The notes under the pieces were generated by a model. The model was given only the letters and a program-made list of their open reading frames with translations. It was not told the origin of the DNA and did not search any database. 61,698 nucleotides of DNA. Origin: DATLFS01 sp035540935 (GTDB taxonomy: Bacteria > Actinomycetota > CADDZG01 > WHSQ01). The translations under genes and the position numbers were made by a program. Positions 24,108 through 33,375 of the stretch are shown here, in pieces (positions within the stretch are counted from its first letter, which is position 1; each line of letters starts with the position of its first letter). The stretch covers positions 1 through 61,698 of the forward strand of contig DATLFS010000118.1 of assembly GCA_035540935.1 (NCBI GenBank), written 5' to 3'.

Positions 24108-25109
24108 GTGGACACCGGCGAGATCCTTCTGATCGCGCTCATCATCCTCGGACCCGCCGCGCTCTTGTGGGTCGTCTTCCTGGCGCGCAACCGCCCGCGC
24201 AACCCCGCCGCCTCGCTCGGCATCCCGAAGGCGATGCGCCCGGGACAACCCGACGAGGTGCTGGAGGGCCCGCGGCTCCAGCGCATCCAGGCCGTCGGCG
24301 TGGTGGCAACGCTCGCGACGGCGCTCTTCATCCCCGCGTACTGGCTGCCGGAGAACCAGCGCCAGGAGGCGTTCGCGGAGCATCAGCAGGAGACCTCAAT
24401 CGAACGCGGCCACCTCATCTACTCAGAGCCGCCGCCACTCGAGGAGGCCGAGGGCGCCGGGCCGCAGCGGTTCAAAGAGGTCGAGGAGGCGATCGCGCTC
24501 GGGCAGAACTGCATCGCCTGCCACGGGCCCGAAGGGACCGGCGGGCAGGTGCCCTTCGGGTACATCGACCCGGTCCTAGGACGCCAGGTCGACTACGTCG
24601 CGCCGCCCCTCAACAACGTCTTCACCCGCTGGGACGAGGAGGTCGTGCGCTTCACGATCGAACGCGGCCGCCCCGGCACCCCGATGCCCGCGTGGGGCGT
24701 CGACTACGGCGGCCCCATGACCGACATGATGGTCGAGGACGTCATGAACTGGCTCAGGTCGCTGCCCGAGAACCAGACGCCGCCGGAGCTGCCGGAAGGC
24801 TGCGAGGAACCCGAGGGCGACGACGTGTTGCGCTGCGGCGAAGAGATCTTCGCGGCGCGCTGCGCGGTGTGTCACGGTCCACAGGGCCAGGGGAAGGATG
24901 CCGACCCGTATTACCAGGGCATGGCCCTGTGGCAGGGCAAGGTCCGCCACCTGACGCGGGGCCAGCACCTCTTCACGGTCCAGAACGGGCGCCGCTTCGC
25001 GTTCATGCCCCAGTTCTCTGAGGCCCCGGCCCAAGGGATCCCCGTTCCGCCCTACCCGCTCACCGACGCCCAGATCGAGGCGGTCGTCGAGTACGAACGG
25101 AGCCTGTAG
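24108..25109 (+). CDS. membrane-anchored diheme cytochrome c
   Basis: A 333-aa protein with two N-terminal hydrophobic segments (5-25 and 60-80) and two cytochrome c domains: CIACH (135-139) with GTPMPAWG as probable Met ligand, and CAVCH (252-256) with FMPQFSE. It is the likely cytochrome c1 equivalent of the complex, comparable with the diheme QcrC of actinobacteria. Heme attachment would require the ccm genes just upstream. GTG start with AAGGAG 5 nt away. Confidence 0.92.
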   Translation: MDTGEILLIALIILGPAALLWVVFLARNRPRNPAASLGIPKAMRPGQPDEVLEGPRLQRIQAVGVVATLATALFIPAYWLPENQRQEAFAEHQQETSIERGHLIYSEPPPLEEAEGAGPQRFKEVEEAIALGQNCIACHGPEGTGGQVPFGYIDPVLGRQVDYVAPPLNNVFTRWDEEVVRFTIERGRPGTPMPAWGVDYGGPMTDMMVEDVMNWLRSLPENQTPPELPEGCEEPEGDDVLRCGEEIFAARCAVCHGPQGQGKDADPYYQGMALWQGKVRHLTRGQHLFTVQNGRRFAFMPQFSEAPAQGIPVPPYPLTDAQIEAVVEYERSL

Positions 25110-25796
25110 ATGGACACCACCTTCATCACCGGCATGGCTGCGTTCATCTCGTCGGTGATCGTGTTCTGTGGGAGCGTCTGGCTGTTGCTGGCGGTTGTCA
25201 TGGGGTCGCGCCTGGCTTACTTCGTGACGGCGACGGTCACGCTCGCGTTCACGCTGATGATGGGCCTCGTGTGGTCGTTCACCCCGCTCGGCCCTCTCGG
25301 TGAGCTGCCGTCCTTCCAGCCGGAGGCGATCGGCGCCTCACCCTCCGAGCTCGACTTCGGTCAGGCGAGCGCGTATCCCGAAGGAGAGTGGCGGGTCCCG
25401 GACGCCGAGGACGAAACCGAGTCGCAACACGTCTCCGACCTCGAGAGCTCCGCCGGCGACTACCTCGAGCAGGCGATCGAGGAGGGCGAGGTCACCACGT
25501 TCGAGAGTGCCGGCGACGCACAGGTGGTCGCCGATTCGGCCCGACTGATCGAGATCGGCGGGACCGAGTACGGCGCCGTCCTGATGCAGCCCGCTCCCGA
25601 CGAAGGCGCCGAGGCAGAGACGGCGTCCGTCGGCGATCCGAACACGGTCCTGGTCGTCATGGAGTTCGACCCCGGCAACCCGCAGGGTCTCGCCCGCACG
25701 ATCACGATCGGCACACTGTTGCTGTTCCTGCTGCACATGTTCGGGCTGAGCCGCGCCGAGCGGCGCGCCCGTGAGCTGCGCGAGCAATACGCGTGA
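25110..25796 (+). CDS. membrane protein of the cytochrome b complex operon
   Basis: Unrecognised 228-aa protein. Two membrane helices at the N-terminus (about 5-28 and 31-52) are followed by an acidic exported domain (about 55-190) and a final helix (about 193-212) with a basic tail. Its ATG immediately follows the cytochrome c stop, so it is part of the operon. It may be a lineage-specific subunit. No cofactor motif is visible. Confidence 0.75.
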   Translation: MDTTFITGMAAFISSVIVFCGSVWLLLAVVMGSRLAYFVTATVTLAFTLMMGLVWSFTPLGPLGELPSFQPEAIGASPSELDFGQASAYPEGEWRVPDAEDETESQHVSDLESSAGDYLEQAIEEGEVTTFESAGDAQVVADSARLIEIGGTEYGAVLMQPAPDEGAEAETASVGDPNTVLVVMEFDPGNPQGLARTITIGTLLLFLLHMFGLSRAERRARELREQYA

Positions 25797-25993
25797 GGGG
25801 AGAAGAGCAGAAGGTGAAGCGAACGACGAAGTCACTCCGCCTGCCGCTCGCGGCGCTCATCGCGCTGCTGACGACCTCGTGCGGTGGCGGCGTCGACGCC
25901 GGCCGCAACGGCGGCGTGGCATTCGTGATCCTCACCGTCTTCCTGCTGATCGGCTGCGTCGTTCTCTACATCGCGCTCGGACGCGAGGACTAG
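25793..25993 (+). CDS. small lipoprotein with membrane helix
   Basis: A 66-aa protein with basic N-terminus, hydrophobic stretch and lipobox LLTTSC, then a second helix (VAFVILTVFLLIGCVVLYIAL). The GTG at 25793 overlaps the previous stop (GTGA). A second GTG at 25814 would leave a more typical signal peptide and has GGGGAG 11 nt upstream. Possibly the smallest subunit of the complex. It is separated by 10 nt from the convergent Tad operon. Confidence 0.65.
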   Translation: MRGEEQKVKRTTKSLRLPLAALIALLTTSCGGGVDAGRNGGVAFVILTVFLLIGCVVLYIALGRED

Positions 25994-26003
25994 CCGCCCA
26001 CGC

Positions 26004-26891
26004 TCAACGGTTGATGATCGTCTCGAGGATCCGGATCGCCCCGGGACCCACGGTGACGACGAACAGCGTCGGGAAGACGAAGAAGATCAGCGGGAAGAGG
26101 ATCTTCACGGGAACCTGAGCCGCCTTCTCGCGAGCCCGCTGACGCCGCTTGAGCCGCACCTGCGCACTCTGCACACGGAGGACCTCGGCGATCGGCGCGC
26201 CGACCTGGTCCGCCTGGATCAGCGCGACGATGAAGGACGACAGCTCCGGCACGTCGGTGCGGTCGCGCAGGTTCCCCAGCGCTTCCCTGCGGGACACCCC
26301 CAACTCGATCTCACGCAGGAGCCGGTTGAGCTCGTCGGCCAGCGGGCCCGTCAGGTTGGCCGTCACGGTCTCCATCGCCTGCTCCAGCCCCAGCCCTGCT
26401 TCGACGGTGATCGCCAGAAGGTCGAGCGCCTCCGGGAGGTCGCGCGCGATGTGTTCCTGCCGCGCCCTCGCCTTGGACTCCAGGTAGAAATCGGGCACGA
26501 AGGCCGCGAGCGCGGCGAAGATCAACCCCGCCGGCAGGGAGGCAAGACCGAGCGGCTGCACCGTGGCCCCGAAGAAGAACCCTGCGATACCCGCGAGCGC
26601 CTTGAACGCAAGCATCCGCTCGACCGAGGTCGTGCGCTCACGTCCTGCGTAAACGATGCGGCGCCGGATGAGGTCGACACGCCCGAGCGGAGACAGGCGC
26701 CGCGCCGCGGCCGCGAGCGCGCGCAAAGCCGGCTCGAGGGCTCGGTAGGCGAGGCCCGGTGTCGTAGAGCCGGACTCGGGATCGGCCGCCGCAACCGGCG
26801 TGGCGGTCGCCACCGTTTCGCGCGTGGCGAGCAGCGCCCAGACGATGCCGCCGAAGCCCGCACCCAGCAAGAGCGATGCCATCAGGACCAT
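26004..26891 (-). CDS. tadC: Flp pilus assembly protein TadC (GspF family)
   Basis: A 295-aa inner-membrane platform protein of the Flp/Tad pilus. The GspF domain has LPEALDLLAITVEAGLGLEQA, and three to four helices are arranged as in TadC. It is last in the minus-strand Tad operon, 1 nt after tadB. Together with TadB and the ATPase TadA it drives pilin extrusion. Confidence 0.88.
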   Translation of the reverse strand: MVLMASLLLGAGFGGIVWALLATRETVATATPVAAADPESGSTTPGLAYRALEPALRALAAAARRLSPLGRVDLIRRRIVYAGRERTTSVERMLAFKALAGIAGFFFGATVQPLGLASLPAGLIFAALAAFVPDFYLESKARARQEHIARDLPEALDLLAITVEAGLGLEQAMETVTANLTGPLADELNRLLREIELGVSRREALGNLRDRTDVPELSSFIVALIQADQVGAPIAEVLRVQSAQVRLKRRQRAREKAAQVPVKILFPLIFFVFPTLFVVTVGPGAIRILETIINR

Positions 26892-26892
26892 G

Positions 26893-27849
26893 TCACACCT
26901 CGATCTTGATCATGCGGGACATGACGAAGAAGCCGACGCCCATCAGGGCGAGTGCGCCGATCGTCATCACCAGCCCGACGGTCGTCGTGAACAACGGGGT
27001 GAGGTAATCGGGGTTCGAGATCTGGATGAATGCCCCGACCACGAACGGCAAGCCGCCGAGCACGAACGCCGACAGCTTCCCTTCGGCCGTGAGCGCCTGG
27101 AGCTCGCGCCGGACCTCTTCGCGTGCGCGCATGAACTCCGCGACGGTGCGAAGGATGTCGGCGAGGCGCCCGCCGGTGCGCTGTTGCACCACGATCGCCT
27201 GGACCGTCCAGTCGAGGTCGCGCGACCCGATGCGTTCCCCCATCGCACGGAGCGCGTCGACGAGCGGCGCGCCGAGGCGGGTCGACGACAGGACGCGGCC
27301 GAACTCACTCGCCGCCGGCTCGTCCGCTTCGGCGACGATCAGCTCTATCGCCTGTGATACCGACGACCCCGACTCCAGGCTCGCCGCCATGAGGTCGAGC
27401 ACGTCGGGGAACTGCGACTCGAATTTCTTGCGGCGACGCCCGATCGAGATGTTGACCGCGACGTACGGCGCCGCTCCGCCTGCGGCGGCAAGCAGCAGAG
27501 CGAAGACGGCGCCGCCGCCCAGGAGGCCGAGCCCCAGACCGGCGAGCGCGAACACCCCGGACACCGCCACGAACTCTCCCGCGGACAGGTTCCAGTCACT
27601 CCGGTCGATCGCCGCAGCGACGCGGGCGAAGAACCCGCGGCGCGCCAGCGTGCGCTCCGCAACCACCCCCGCGCGCGCGAGAAGGCTCGAAACCTCCGAC
27701 GGCGTCAGCTTCGGATCGTCCTCGAGGTACGCGATCTCGAGCGTCTGACGGAGGTTCTTCACGCGTCGCTCGCTCCTTCGGCGCGCCGAGTAGACGGCGG
27801 CGGATCCGCCGACGGCGACGAGAGCGGAGCCGATCAGCGCGACGTCCAT
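26893..27849 (-). CDS. tadB: Flp pilus assembly protein TadB (GspF family)
   Basis: A 318-aa protein with an N-terminal helix, a soluble segment, two central helices, the GspF domain (FPDVLDLMAASLESGSSVSQA) and two C-terminal helices. It is homologous in layout to TadC. Its ATG directly abuts the TAG stop of tadA. Confidence 0.88.
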   Translation of the reverse strand: MDVALIGSALVAVGGSAAVYSARRRSERRVKNLRQTLEIAYLEDDPKLTPSEVSSLLARAGVVAERTLARRGFFARVAAAIDRSDWNLSAGEFVAVSGVFALAGLGLGLLGGGAVFALLLAAAGGAAPYVAVNISIGRRRKKFESQFPDVLDLMAASLESGSSVSQAIELIVAEADEPAASEFGRVLSSTRLGAPLVDALRAMGERIGSRDLDWTVQAIVVQQRTGGRLADILRTVAEFMRAREEVRRELQALTAEGKLSAFVLGGLPFVVGAFIQISNPDYLTPLFTTTVGLVMTIGALALMGVGFFVMSRMIKIEV

Positions 27850-29289
27850 CTACCGGCCCTCGAGCGCGGCCGCTGGGCCACGATAGATCGACGCGGCCAC
27901 CAAGACGCCGCGCTCCTTGAGCTTCTCTGCACAGTGCGGGCGCAGACCCGTGGCCCGCAGCGGGCTGTCTCCATCACGCGTGAAAACGTCCTGCATCGTG
28001 ACCGTGTCGCCCTCGCGGCCCTGGACCTCGGCGATGCGGTCGATCACCCTGCGGCCGTCCGGACGGCGCTGGAGCTGGACGACGATGTCGAGCGCACTGG
28101 CGATCTGCTCGCGAACCGCACGCAGCGGAAGGTCGAGCCCCGCGAACAAGACCATCGTCTCGATGCGGGCGAGTGCGTCCCTCGCGGTGTTCGCGTGCAC
28201 GGTCGTGAGCGAGCCCTCGTGACCCGTGTTCATCGCCTGCAGCATGTCGACCGCTTCCGCACCTCTTACCTCACCGACGACGATCCGGTCGGGACGCATG
28301 CGAAGGGCGTTACGGACGAGGTCACGGATCGCCACGCGGCCCGCTCCTTCGATGTTCGCCGGGCGCCCCTCGAGGCGGACGACGTGCGGCTGCCCGAGAC
28401 GCAGCTCGGCGGCGTCCTCGATCGTGATGACGCGCTCGTCGTCCGGGATGAAGTTCGACAGCACGTTCAGCAACGTCGTCTTGCCGGTCCCCGTCCCGCC
28501 GCTGACCAGGACGTTCAGCTTGCCTCTAACGGCGGCCTCGAGGAAGACGGCGGCGTCCTTCGACACCGACTCCATCCGGATCAGGTCGGCGACCGTGAAG
28601 GCGGTCTCCGGGAACCTGCGGATCGTCAGGACCGGCTCGCCGACTACGAGCGGCGGGATGATCGCATTGATCCTGCTGCCGTCGTGCAGACGGCCGTCGG
28701 CCATCGGCGAGGCCTCGTCGACGCGACGGCCGGCGATCGCCAGCATCCGGTCGATCACCTGCCGGTAAGCGGCCGCACTGCCGAACTTGACTTCGGTGCG
28801 CGCGAGCTTCCCGCCCCGCTCCACCCAGATGTCGTCGTGCGCGTTGCACATGACTTCCGTGATCGAGGTGTCGGCCATGAGATCCTCCAACGGACCCCAC
28901 CCGAGCATGTCGGCCAGCATCGTGTTGTAGAACTCCGCCCTCTCGCGCGGGCTCACGGAGACGCTCGACGACCGCATCGCCTCTCCCAGGTGATGCTCGA
29001 GCCGAACGCGGAGGTCCGCCTCGCCGACATTGCCCGCGGCCAGGCGCGGCCCGAGCTCCTTGACCACGGCCGACCTGACCTGCGCCTTGATGCCCTCGAG
29101 GGTCGCGCGGTGGTGGTCGATCGTCAGCTTTCTCGCCCCTGCATCCGGGCCGGGCGCGGCGGCCTTCGCCTGCTTGGCCCGAGGTGCCACAGTCTTCTTC
29201 TTCGGTGGCTTCTTCTCCGTCACCAGCGGAGGACGCGAGCCCGGCTCCTCTTCCTCCGCCAGCTGTGCGAGACGATCGGAGAGCTTCAT
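27850..29289 (-). CDS. tadA: Flp pilus assembly ATPase TadA/CpaF
   Basis: Secretion ATPase, 479 aa, with a basic, Lys/Pro/Ala-rich N-terminal region, a helical N-domain and a RecA-like core. Walker A is GGTGTGKTT, the Asp box is RVITIEDAAELRL, Walker B is RPDRIVVGEVRGAEA and the His box is GHEGSLTTVHANT. It powers pilus assembly. The ATG at 29289 overlaps the preceding stop (ATGA). Confidence 0.94.
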   Translation of the reverse strand: MKLSDRLAQLAEEEEPGSRPPLVTEKKPPKKKTVAPRAKQAKAAAPGPDAGARKLTIDHHRATLEGIKAQVRSAVVKELGPRLAAGNVGEADLRVRLEHHLGEAMRSSSVSVSPRERAEFYNTMLADMLGWGPLEDLMADTSITEVMCNAHDDIWVERGGKLARTEVKFGSAAAYRQVIDRMLAIAGRRVDEASPMADGRLHDGSRINAIIPPLVVGEPVLTIRRFPETAFTVADLIRMESVSKDAAVFLEAAVRGKLNVLVSGGTGTGKTTLLNVLSNFIPDDERVITIEDAAELRLGQPHVVRLEGRPANIEGAGRVAIRDLVRNALRMRPDRIVVGEVRGAEAVDMLQAMNTGHEGSLTTVHANTARDALARIETMVLFAGLDLPLRAVREQIASALDIVVQLQRRPDGRRVIDRIAEVQGREGDTVTMQDVFTRDGDSPLRATGLRPHCAEKLKERGVLVAASIYRGPAAALEGR

Positions 29290-30170
29290 GAGTTGGTCCC
29301 TTTCGTGAAGAGCCGGCGCAACCGGGCCCATATACCGGACGAGGATGCCTCCGACGACGCGGGTCGTAGGTCGGCGGGAACGACCGCGACGATCGCATCC
29401 GTCACCTTGCGAGCGACGCTGCTGCGCGGCTCCGTCTCGATGACGACGCGGCCGATGTTCATCGCGCGCGATACCGCGCGGGATTGCGGGATGAAGCCGA
29501 CGAACCGATCGTTGAACGCCTCCTGCGTCTGCTTCACGTCGATGCCCACGTCTTTGTCGATCTTGTTCAGAACGAGGCGAAGACGTGAGTCGTCGACCTT
29601 CAGCCGGCGAAGGGTGTCGAGGAAGACGCTCAGGTTCTTGAGACTGGGGATGTCGAGCGTCGCCATCACCGTCACGACATCGCTGCGCTCGAGCGCGGTG
29701 AGAACGATCTCGTTCAGTGAGGGCGGGGTATCGACGACCACTACATCGTAGGAGCGGGCAACGACATCGAGCACGGCGTCGGCATCGCGTGCTCCGACGT
29801 AATCGGCCAGCGCGGGATCGCGCGGTGCCGTCAGCACGTCGAAGCCAAGCGGGTGGCGAACGACGAGCTCGTCCAGGTGCTCGGCAAAGGTCCCCTCCGG
29901 GAGCGGCTTGCCGTTCTGACCGTACAGGCCGTCGTAGAGCGAATACTGCGGCCGGATCTGAAGCGCCGCGGCAACCTCGCCGAACTGGAGGTCGAGATCC
30001 ACCAGCACCACGCGCTTCCCGCCGCGCGCCGCGAGCGCCGCGACGTTGGTCGCGAAGAACGTCTTGCCGCAGCCCCCGGTGGCGGAGGCGACGGTGAGGA
30101 TCGAGCCCGGACCCGCCTGCTCCGCGCTCTCCTCCACCGCCGCGTCCAGCACCTCCGCCGGACGGGCCAC
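29286..30170 (-). CDS. cpaE: pilus-associated MinD/ParA-like ATPase TadZ/CpaE
   Basis: A 294-aa protein with a deviant Walker A motif (ATGGCGKTFFATNVA), switch region VVLVDLDLQFGEVA and Walker B YDVVVVDTPPS. It lacks the N-terminal receiver-like domain of full CpaE proteins. It probably positions the pilus machine. GTG start shared with the cpaB TAG stop (TAGTG). Confidence 0.87.
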   Translation of the reverse strand: MARPAEVLDAAVEESAEQAGPGSILTVASATGGCGKTFFATNVAALAARGGKRVVLVDLDLQFGEVAAALQIRPQYSLYDGLYGQNGKPLPEGTFAEHLDELVVRHPLGFDVLTAPRDPALADYVGARDADAVLDVVARSYDVVVVDTPPSLNEIVLTALERSDVVTVMATLDIPSLKNLSVFLDTLRRLKVDDSRLRLVLNKIDKDVGIDVKQTQEAFNDRFVGFIPQSRAVSRAMNIGRVVIETEPRSSVARKVTDAIVAVVPADLRPASSEASSSGIWARLRRLFTKGTNS

Positions 30171-30964
30171 TACGACTTCCTCCGGTTCGCCTTGACGACG
30201 TCGTCCGGAGTCACTCCGTTCGGCGTCTGGTGGCTCTCGCCCTCGGTGGACAGACCCAGGTAGAGCTGCCCCAGAGTCGCCCCGTTCACGAGCCGCTCGG
30301 CGTCGATCGGTCGGACCTCGAGCACGGCGATGACCTGGTCACCGGCCGGCTGGGACGAACTCGACTCCGCCTCTTCGCCCTCCGGCGCCGGCGCAACCGA
30401 GACCGACAGCACCTTCACGCCGGAGAGGAAGAGCTTGGTGCGCTCCTCGGCCGCGGCCGAGCCGACCCGCGTCGGGAGACCGCCGGCGGCGACCGCCTTC
30501 CCTTCGGAGGATCTAACGTCCTCGTAGGTCACGAAGACGTCGACCCAGGATCCGGGCTGCACGTATCGCGCCATGCCGCGCGAGAGGTCGACCTGCACCG
30601 CGACCGCGACCCTGCCCCTCTCCGGCTTGAGCGACGCGATCTCGTCGGGGGACGCGAACATCGTCTCGGACAGCTGTCCGCCCGAGGCAACGGGCCCCGA
30701 CAACACCATGCCTGCCAGATCGGCCAGCTCGCCGACCGCTCCGGCGGCGACGTAAGCGCGCGGGATCTCCTTCGTCTCCGTAACCTCCACCAGCTGTTCG
30801 GCGGCGGTCCCTGCCGGAAGCGCGGCCGAGGCGACGAGAACGGAAACCGTCTCGCGTCCGTCCGCGATGCGCTGCTCGACGCTCCGGCCGTAGGCGAGGA
30901 CGAGCCCCGCTCCTATCAATGCGGCGACCACGCCCAGCGCGATCGTCAGGTTCAGCTTGCGCAT
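30170..30964 (-). CDS. cpaB: Flp pilus assembly protein CpaB/RcpC
   Basis: A 264-aa exported protein with an N-terminal membrane anchor, a SAF domain (VLVASAALPAGTAAEQLV) and the RcpC/CpaB core (GRVAVAVQVDLSRGMARYVQPGSWVDVF). In pili the family probably contacts the cell wall or channel. The start is ATG 30964, with AGGAGGT 9 nt upstream; a longer in-frame ORF reads into the intergenic region. Confidence 0.87.
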   Translation of the reverse strand: MRKLNLTIALGVVAALIGAGLVLAYGRSVEQRIADGRETVSVLVASAALPAGTAAEQLVEVTETKEIPRAYVAAGAVGELADLAGMVLSGPVASGGQLSETMFASPDEIASLKPERGRVAVAVQVDLSRGMARYVQPGSWVDVFVTYEDVRSSEGKAVAAGGLPTRVGSAAAEERTKLFLSGVKVLSVSVAPAPEGEEAESSSSQPAGDQVIAVLEVRPIDAERLVNGATLGQLYLGLSTEGESHQTPNGVTPDDVVKANRRKS

Positions 30965-31076
30965 GCCTCTCTTACCTCCTGTCGGTAAACGCCGCGGGTG
31001 CGCCCGGTGACGCCGGATGTCGGTTCGTCTGGTCGTGTCGTCTCGGGCCGCACGCACGCGGCCGTGTATCGCTGCG

Positions 31077-31496
31077 TCATTCGAGTACGCCCGTGGTCGT
31101 CGCCTCCAGGTCGAGCGAGGGGGTCCCGAGGAACGACCCGACGATCCCCAGCGACACGGACTTCTGGAGCGTCACCGTGATCTCGGTCCCTGCCAGGCTT
31201 CCGCGCGGCGCGGGCGAGACCATCGCGTCGATCCCATCGATCTGACATCGCGCCTCGCCCACCACTTGGATCGCGGTCGGACGTCGTCCGCCGAGCGGCG
31301 CGCCGCTGCAGTCGAAGCGACGCTGGTCCGGAACGGCCGTGGCGAAGCGCAGCGTGCGACCCGCCGCTCTGCCGAGCTCGAGCTGGTCCTTGAAGGCGAT
31401 GACGAGAGGGCCCGTGAGGGCCACGAAGCCGACGAGGAGCGACATGAAGAGCGCGAGTTCGACCGCGGCGACACCTCTTTCGTCTCTCATCGTCAT
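31077..31496 (-). CDS. TadE/TadF-like minor pseudopilin
   Basis: A 139-aa protein with a short basic leader and the TadE-like helix RGVAAVELALFMSLLVGFVALTG (cut here for length: helix residues about 7-30, with the conserved Glu at helix position 5). The rest is an exported domain with two Cys. The ATG at 31496 overlaps the preceding TadE stop (ATGA). It ends 112 nt before cpaB. Confidence 0.8.
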   Translation of the reverse strand: MTMRDERGVAAVELALFMSLLVGFVALTGPLVIAFKDQLELGRAAGRTLRFATAVPDQRRFDCSGAPLGGRRPTAIQVVGEARCQIDGIDAMVSPAPRGSLAGTEITVTLQKSVSLGIVGSFLGTPSLDLEATTTGVLE

Positions 31497-31915
31497 TCCC
31501 GCCGTCCGCTCGCGGAGCGCGAGATCGTCGAGGCGCTGCGGACATCCACGCCCACCAGTGCCATGAAGCTCCCAACGGCTCGGAGCTCCGGCATCTCGGG
31601 AAACGTGACGGACACGGTGACGATGCTCCCCTCGTCGGTTCCGGTGGAGGTCGTCGCGACCTGCGGTGTCCCCATGAACCGCGGTGTCCGGCCCGCGACG
31701 AAAGAGCTCACCTGCGCGGCCGTCGGATACGGCGCCGACGCCGACGAGCCGGTCCTCGTCGTGGCGTACCGGGCGGCGCGCCGCGCCACGTTGTCGGTCG
31801 TCGACGAGAAGAGTCCGTAAAGGGCGCCGAACAGGATCATGCCGACGAAGGCCAGGACGACCGGGAGGACGATCGCCACCTCTACCGCGGTGGCGCCCTC
31901 GTCGCGACGCCTCAT
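31493..31915 (-). CDS. TadE-like minor pseudopilin
   Basis: A 140-aa protein with leader MRRRDEGATAVEVAIVLP, the classic TadE signature with Glu after GATAV, one helix and an exported domain. The start is written GTGATG: GTG 31918 or ATG 31915, both overlapping the preceding stop. It is a second TadE-type protein in the same operon. Confidence 0.82.
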   Translation of the reverse strand: MRRRDEGATAVEVAIVLPVVLAFVGMILFGALYGLFSSTTDNVARRAARYATTRTGSSASAPYPTAAQVSSFVAGRTPRFMGTPQVATTSTGTDEGSIVTVSVTFPEMPELRAVGSFMALVGVDVRSASTISRSASGRRE

Positions 31916-33114
31916 CACGCGTCCTCCATCTCGCCGCGCACGAGGCTGGCACGGAAGGCGCCGGTCGCCCGCGTGGCGCAGGCGGTCTCCCCGACGAGCG
32001 TGGCGCCGCCGCTGAAGCAGACCGGCACGAAGTCGAAGAAGGGGATGTTCAGCGCGCCCGTCGGGTCGTTCGGGTAGGTGACCGGCGCGCCGTTCGCCCA
32101 GCCGACGACGAGAGCCACGCCCTGCTCGCCAGTCGCCCGCATGTCGGCGACGACCTCACTGAGGGCGGGCGGATCACCGCTGCCCGGGTTGTATACGTCG
32201 TTGAAGTCATCCTTGAGAGCGTCGAAAACCTGATGGCACTCGAGGTCCCATCCGAGCAGCGATCCGAGGGTCGCGAGGCTCTGCTCGAACCTCGCGTCGA
32301 CCGTCTCGATGATCGTCACCACCTCGTCGTGGGTGTCGGCGAGCGCCGGGTTCGGATCGATCGGCTCGCCTACGAGAGCCGGCAACACGTCGGCGACCGG
32401 AAGCACGATCAGGTTCTTGAAGCGGCGGCGCGCCGTCGAAGCAACCCGCTCACCGTCCTCGACCGCGCCCTCGACGGCGCCGTCCAGAGCGCCGCTCGTG
32501 GTGCGGCTCAGCTCGACCTTGATCCCCGGGCGCAGAAGGGCCGGGACGAGGTTCGCGAGCCGGGCGTGCAACAGCTCGGTCGGGTCCGGCAACGTGAGCG
32601 TTGGCTGGGGCAGCGGCGTGAGCTGCACGCCCGGAAGCCCGGGCAGCGACGGCACGGTGGGGAGCGGCGCCGGAGGAAGCTGAGGGAGAGCCGGAACGGA
32701 TGCCGTCAGGCTCTGCGCGCACGCCTGCAGGCGGTCGATCCCATCCAGATCCGAGAGATAGGTAGCGGTGCAGTTCTGCGGCCCGACGGCAGCGGCGTAT
32801 TCCTCGGAGACGGCGTCGTCGACCGCGGCGGTGGCGGCCGCCTGTCTGCAGGCGACCGAACGAGGGTCTTCCGCCCCCGGGAACGTCACCGCATCGGGAG
32901 CCGTGACGTAGGCGAGCGCCGTCCCGACATCGGTGAGCGGGATCGAACGCGCTCCGGCAAGGCTGCCGGCGTCGGCGGCGCGCTGGAGCTCGCCGCGGGT
33001 TCCGGCACGCGTCAACGACGACATGCCGGCCGCCGTGGCGACCACCAGAGCAAAGGAGAAAAGGATGGCGAGGAGGACCGCGATGGCCCCCTGCTCGTCG
33101 TTCGTCCGCCGCAT
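31915..33114 (-). CDS. TadG-like pilus protein
   Basis: A 399-aa protein with N-terminus DEQGAIAVLLAILFSFALVV, typical of the putative Flp pilus-assembly TadG N-terminal domain, followed by the AADAGSLAGAR motif. A large exported region follows, with a Pro/Leu-rich segment (about 145-180) and several Cys. The start is GTGATG (33117 or 33114). It lies downstream of the flp pilin, with a strong hairpin between the two. Confidence 0.8.
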   Translation of the reverse strand: MRRTNDEQGAIAVLLAILFSFALVVATAAGMSSLTRAGTRGELQRAADAGSLAGARSIPLTDVGTALAYVTAPDAVTFPGAEDPRSVACRQAAATAAVDDAVSEEYAAAVGPQNCTATYLSDLDGIDRLQACAQSLTASVPALPQLPPAPLPTVPSLPGLPGVQLTPLPQPTLTLPDPTELLHARLANLVPALLRPGIKVELSRTTSGALDGAVEGAVEDGERVASTARRRFKNLIVLPVADVLPALVGEPIDPNPALADTHDEVVTIIETVDARFEQSLATLGSLLGWDLECHQVFDALKDDFNDVYNPGSGDPPALSEVVADMRATGEQGVALVVGWANGAPVTYPNDPTGALNIPFFDFVPVCFSGGATLVGETACATRATGAFRASLVRGEMEDA

Positions 33115-33142
33115 CACAGTCCGCCCGTTCCTAGTAAGGAAG

Positions 33143-33178
33143 CGGCGCTCCGCACCCGGTGCCGGATGCGGAGCGCCG
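33143..33178 (-). promoter_or_regulatory. 12-bp stem hairpin between flp pilin and tadG-like gene
   Basis: Perfect 12-bp arms at 33143-33154 and 33167-33178 with a 12-nt loop, 8 nt after the flp stop. There is no T-run after it. It fits an attenuator or RNA-stability element that sets high pilin expression relative to the downstream assembly genes. Confidence 0.65.
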
Positions 33179-33186
33179 TCCGTGAT

Positions 33187-33375
33187 CTAGCCGCCGAGCC
33201 CGTCGACGATCGTCTGGAACGCGCCGAGGACGTTGACGCCCAGTGCCTGGACCGTGGCGATGATGACGGCGGCGATGAGCGCCACCATCAGGCCGTACTC
33301 GACCGCGGTCGCGCCTTCCTCATCCGACCGCAGCGCAACCAGTCGGTTCGATACGGTTGCCAGAAGCTGCACCAT
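33187..33375 (-). CDS. flp: Flp-type major pilin
   Basis: A 62-aa prepilin with the Flp motif EEGATAVEYGLMVALIAAVI: cleavage after Gly, Glu at mature position 5 and Tyr at 6. A short hydrophobic tail follows. The ATG at 33375 has AAGGGGG upstream. It is first in the Tad operon. No prepilin peptidase gene is seen in the window. Confidence 0.92.
   Translation of the reverse strand: MVQLLATVSNRLVALRSDEEGATAVEYGLMVALIAAVIIATVQALGVNVLGAFQTIVDGLGG

Noticed and set aside
27934..29751. 605-aa plus-strand open frame
   Set aside because: Antisense across tadA and cpaE, both of which have full motif sets.
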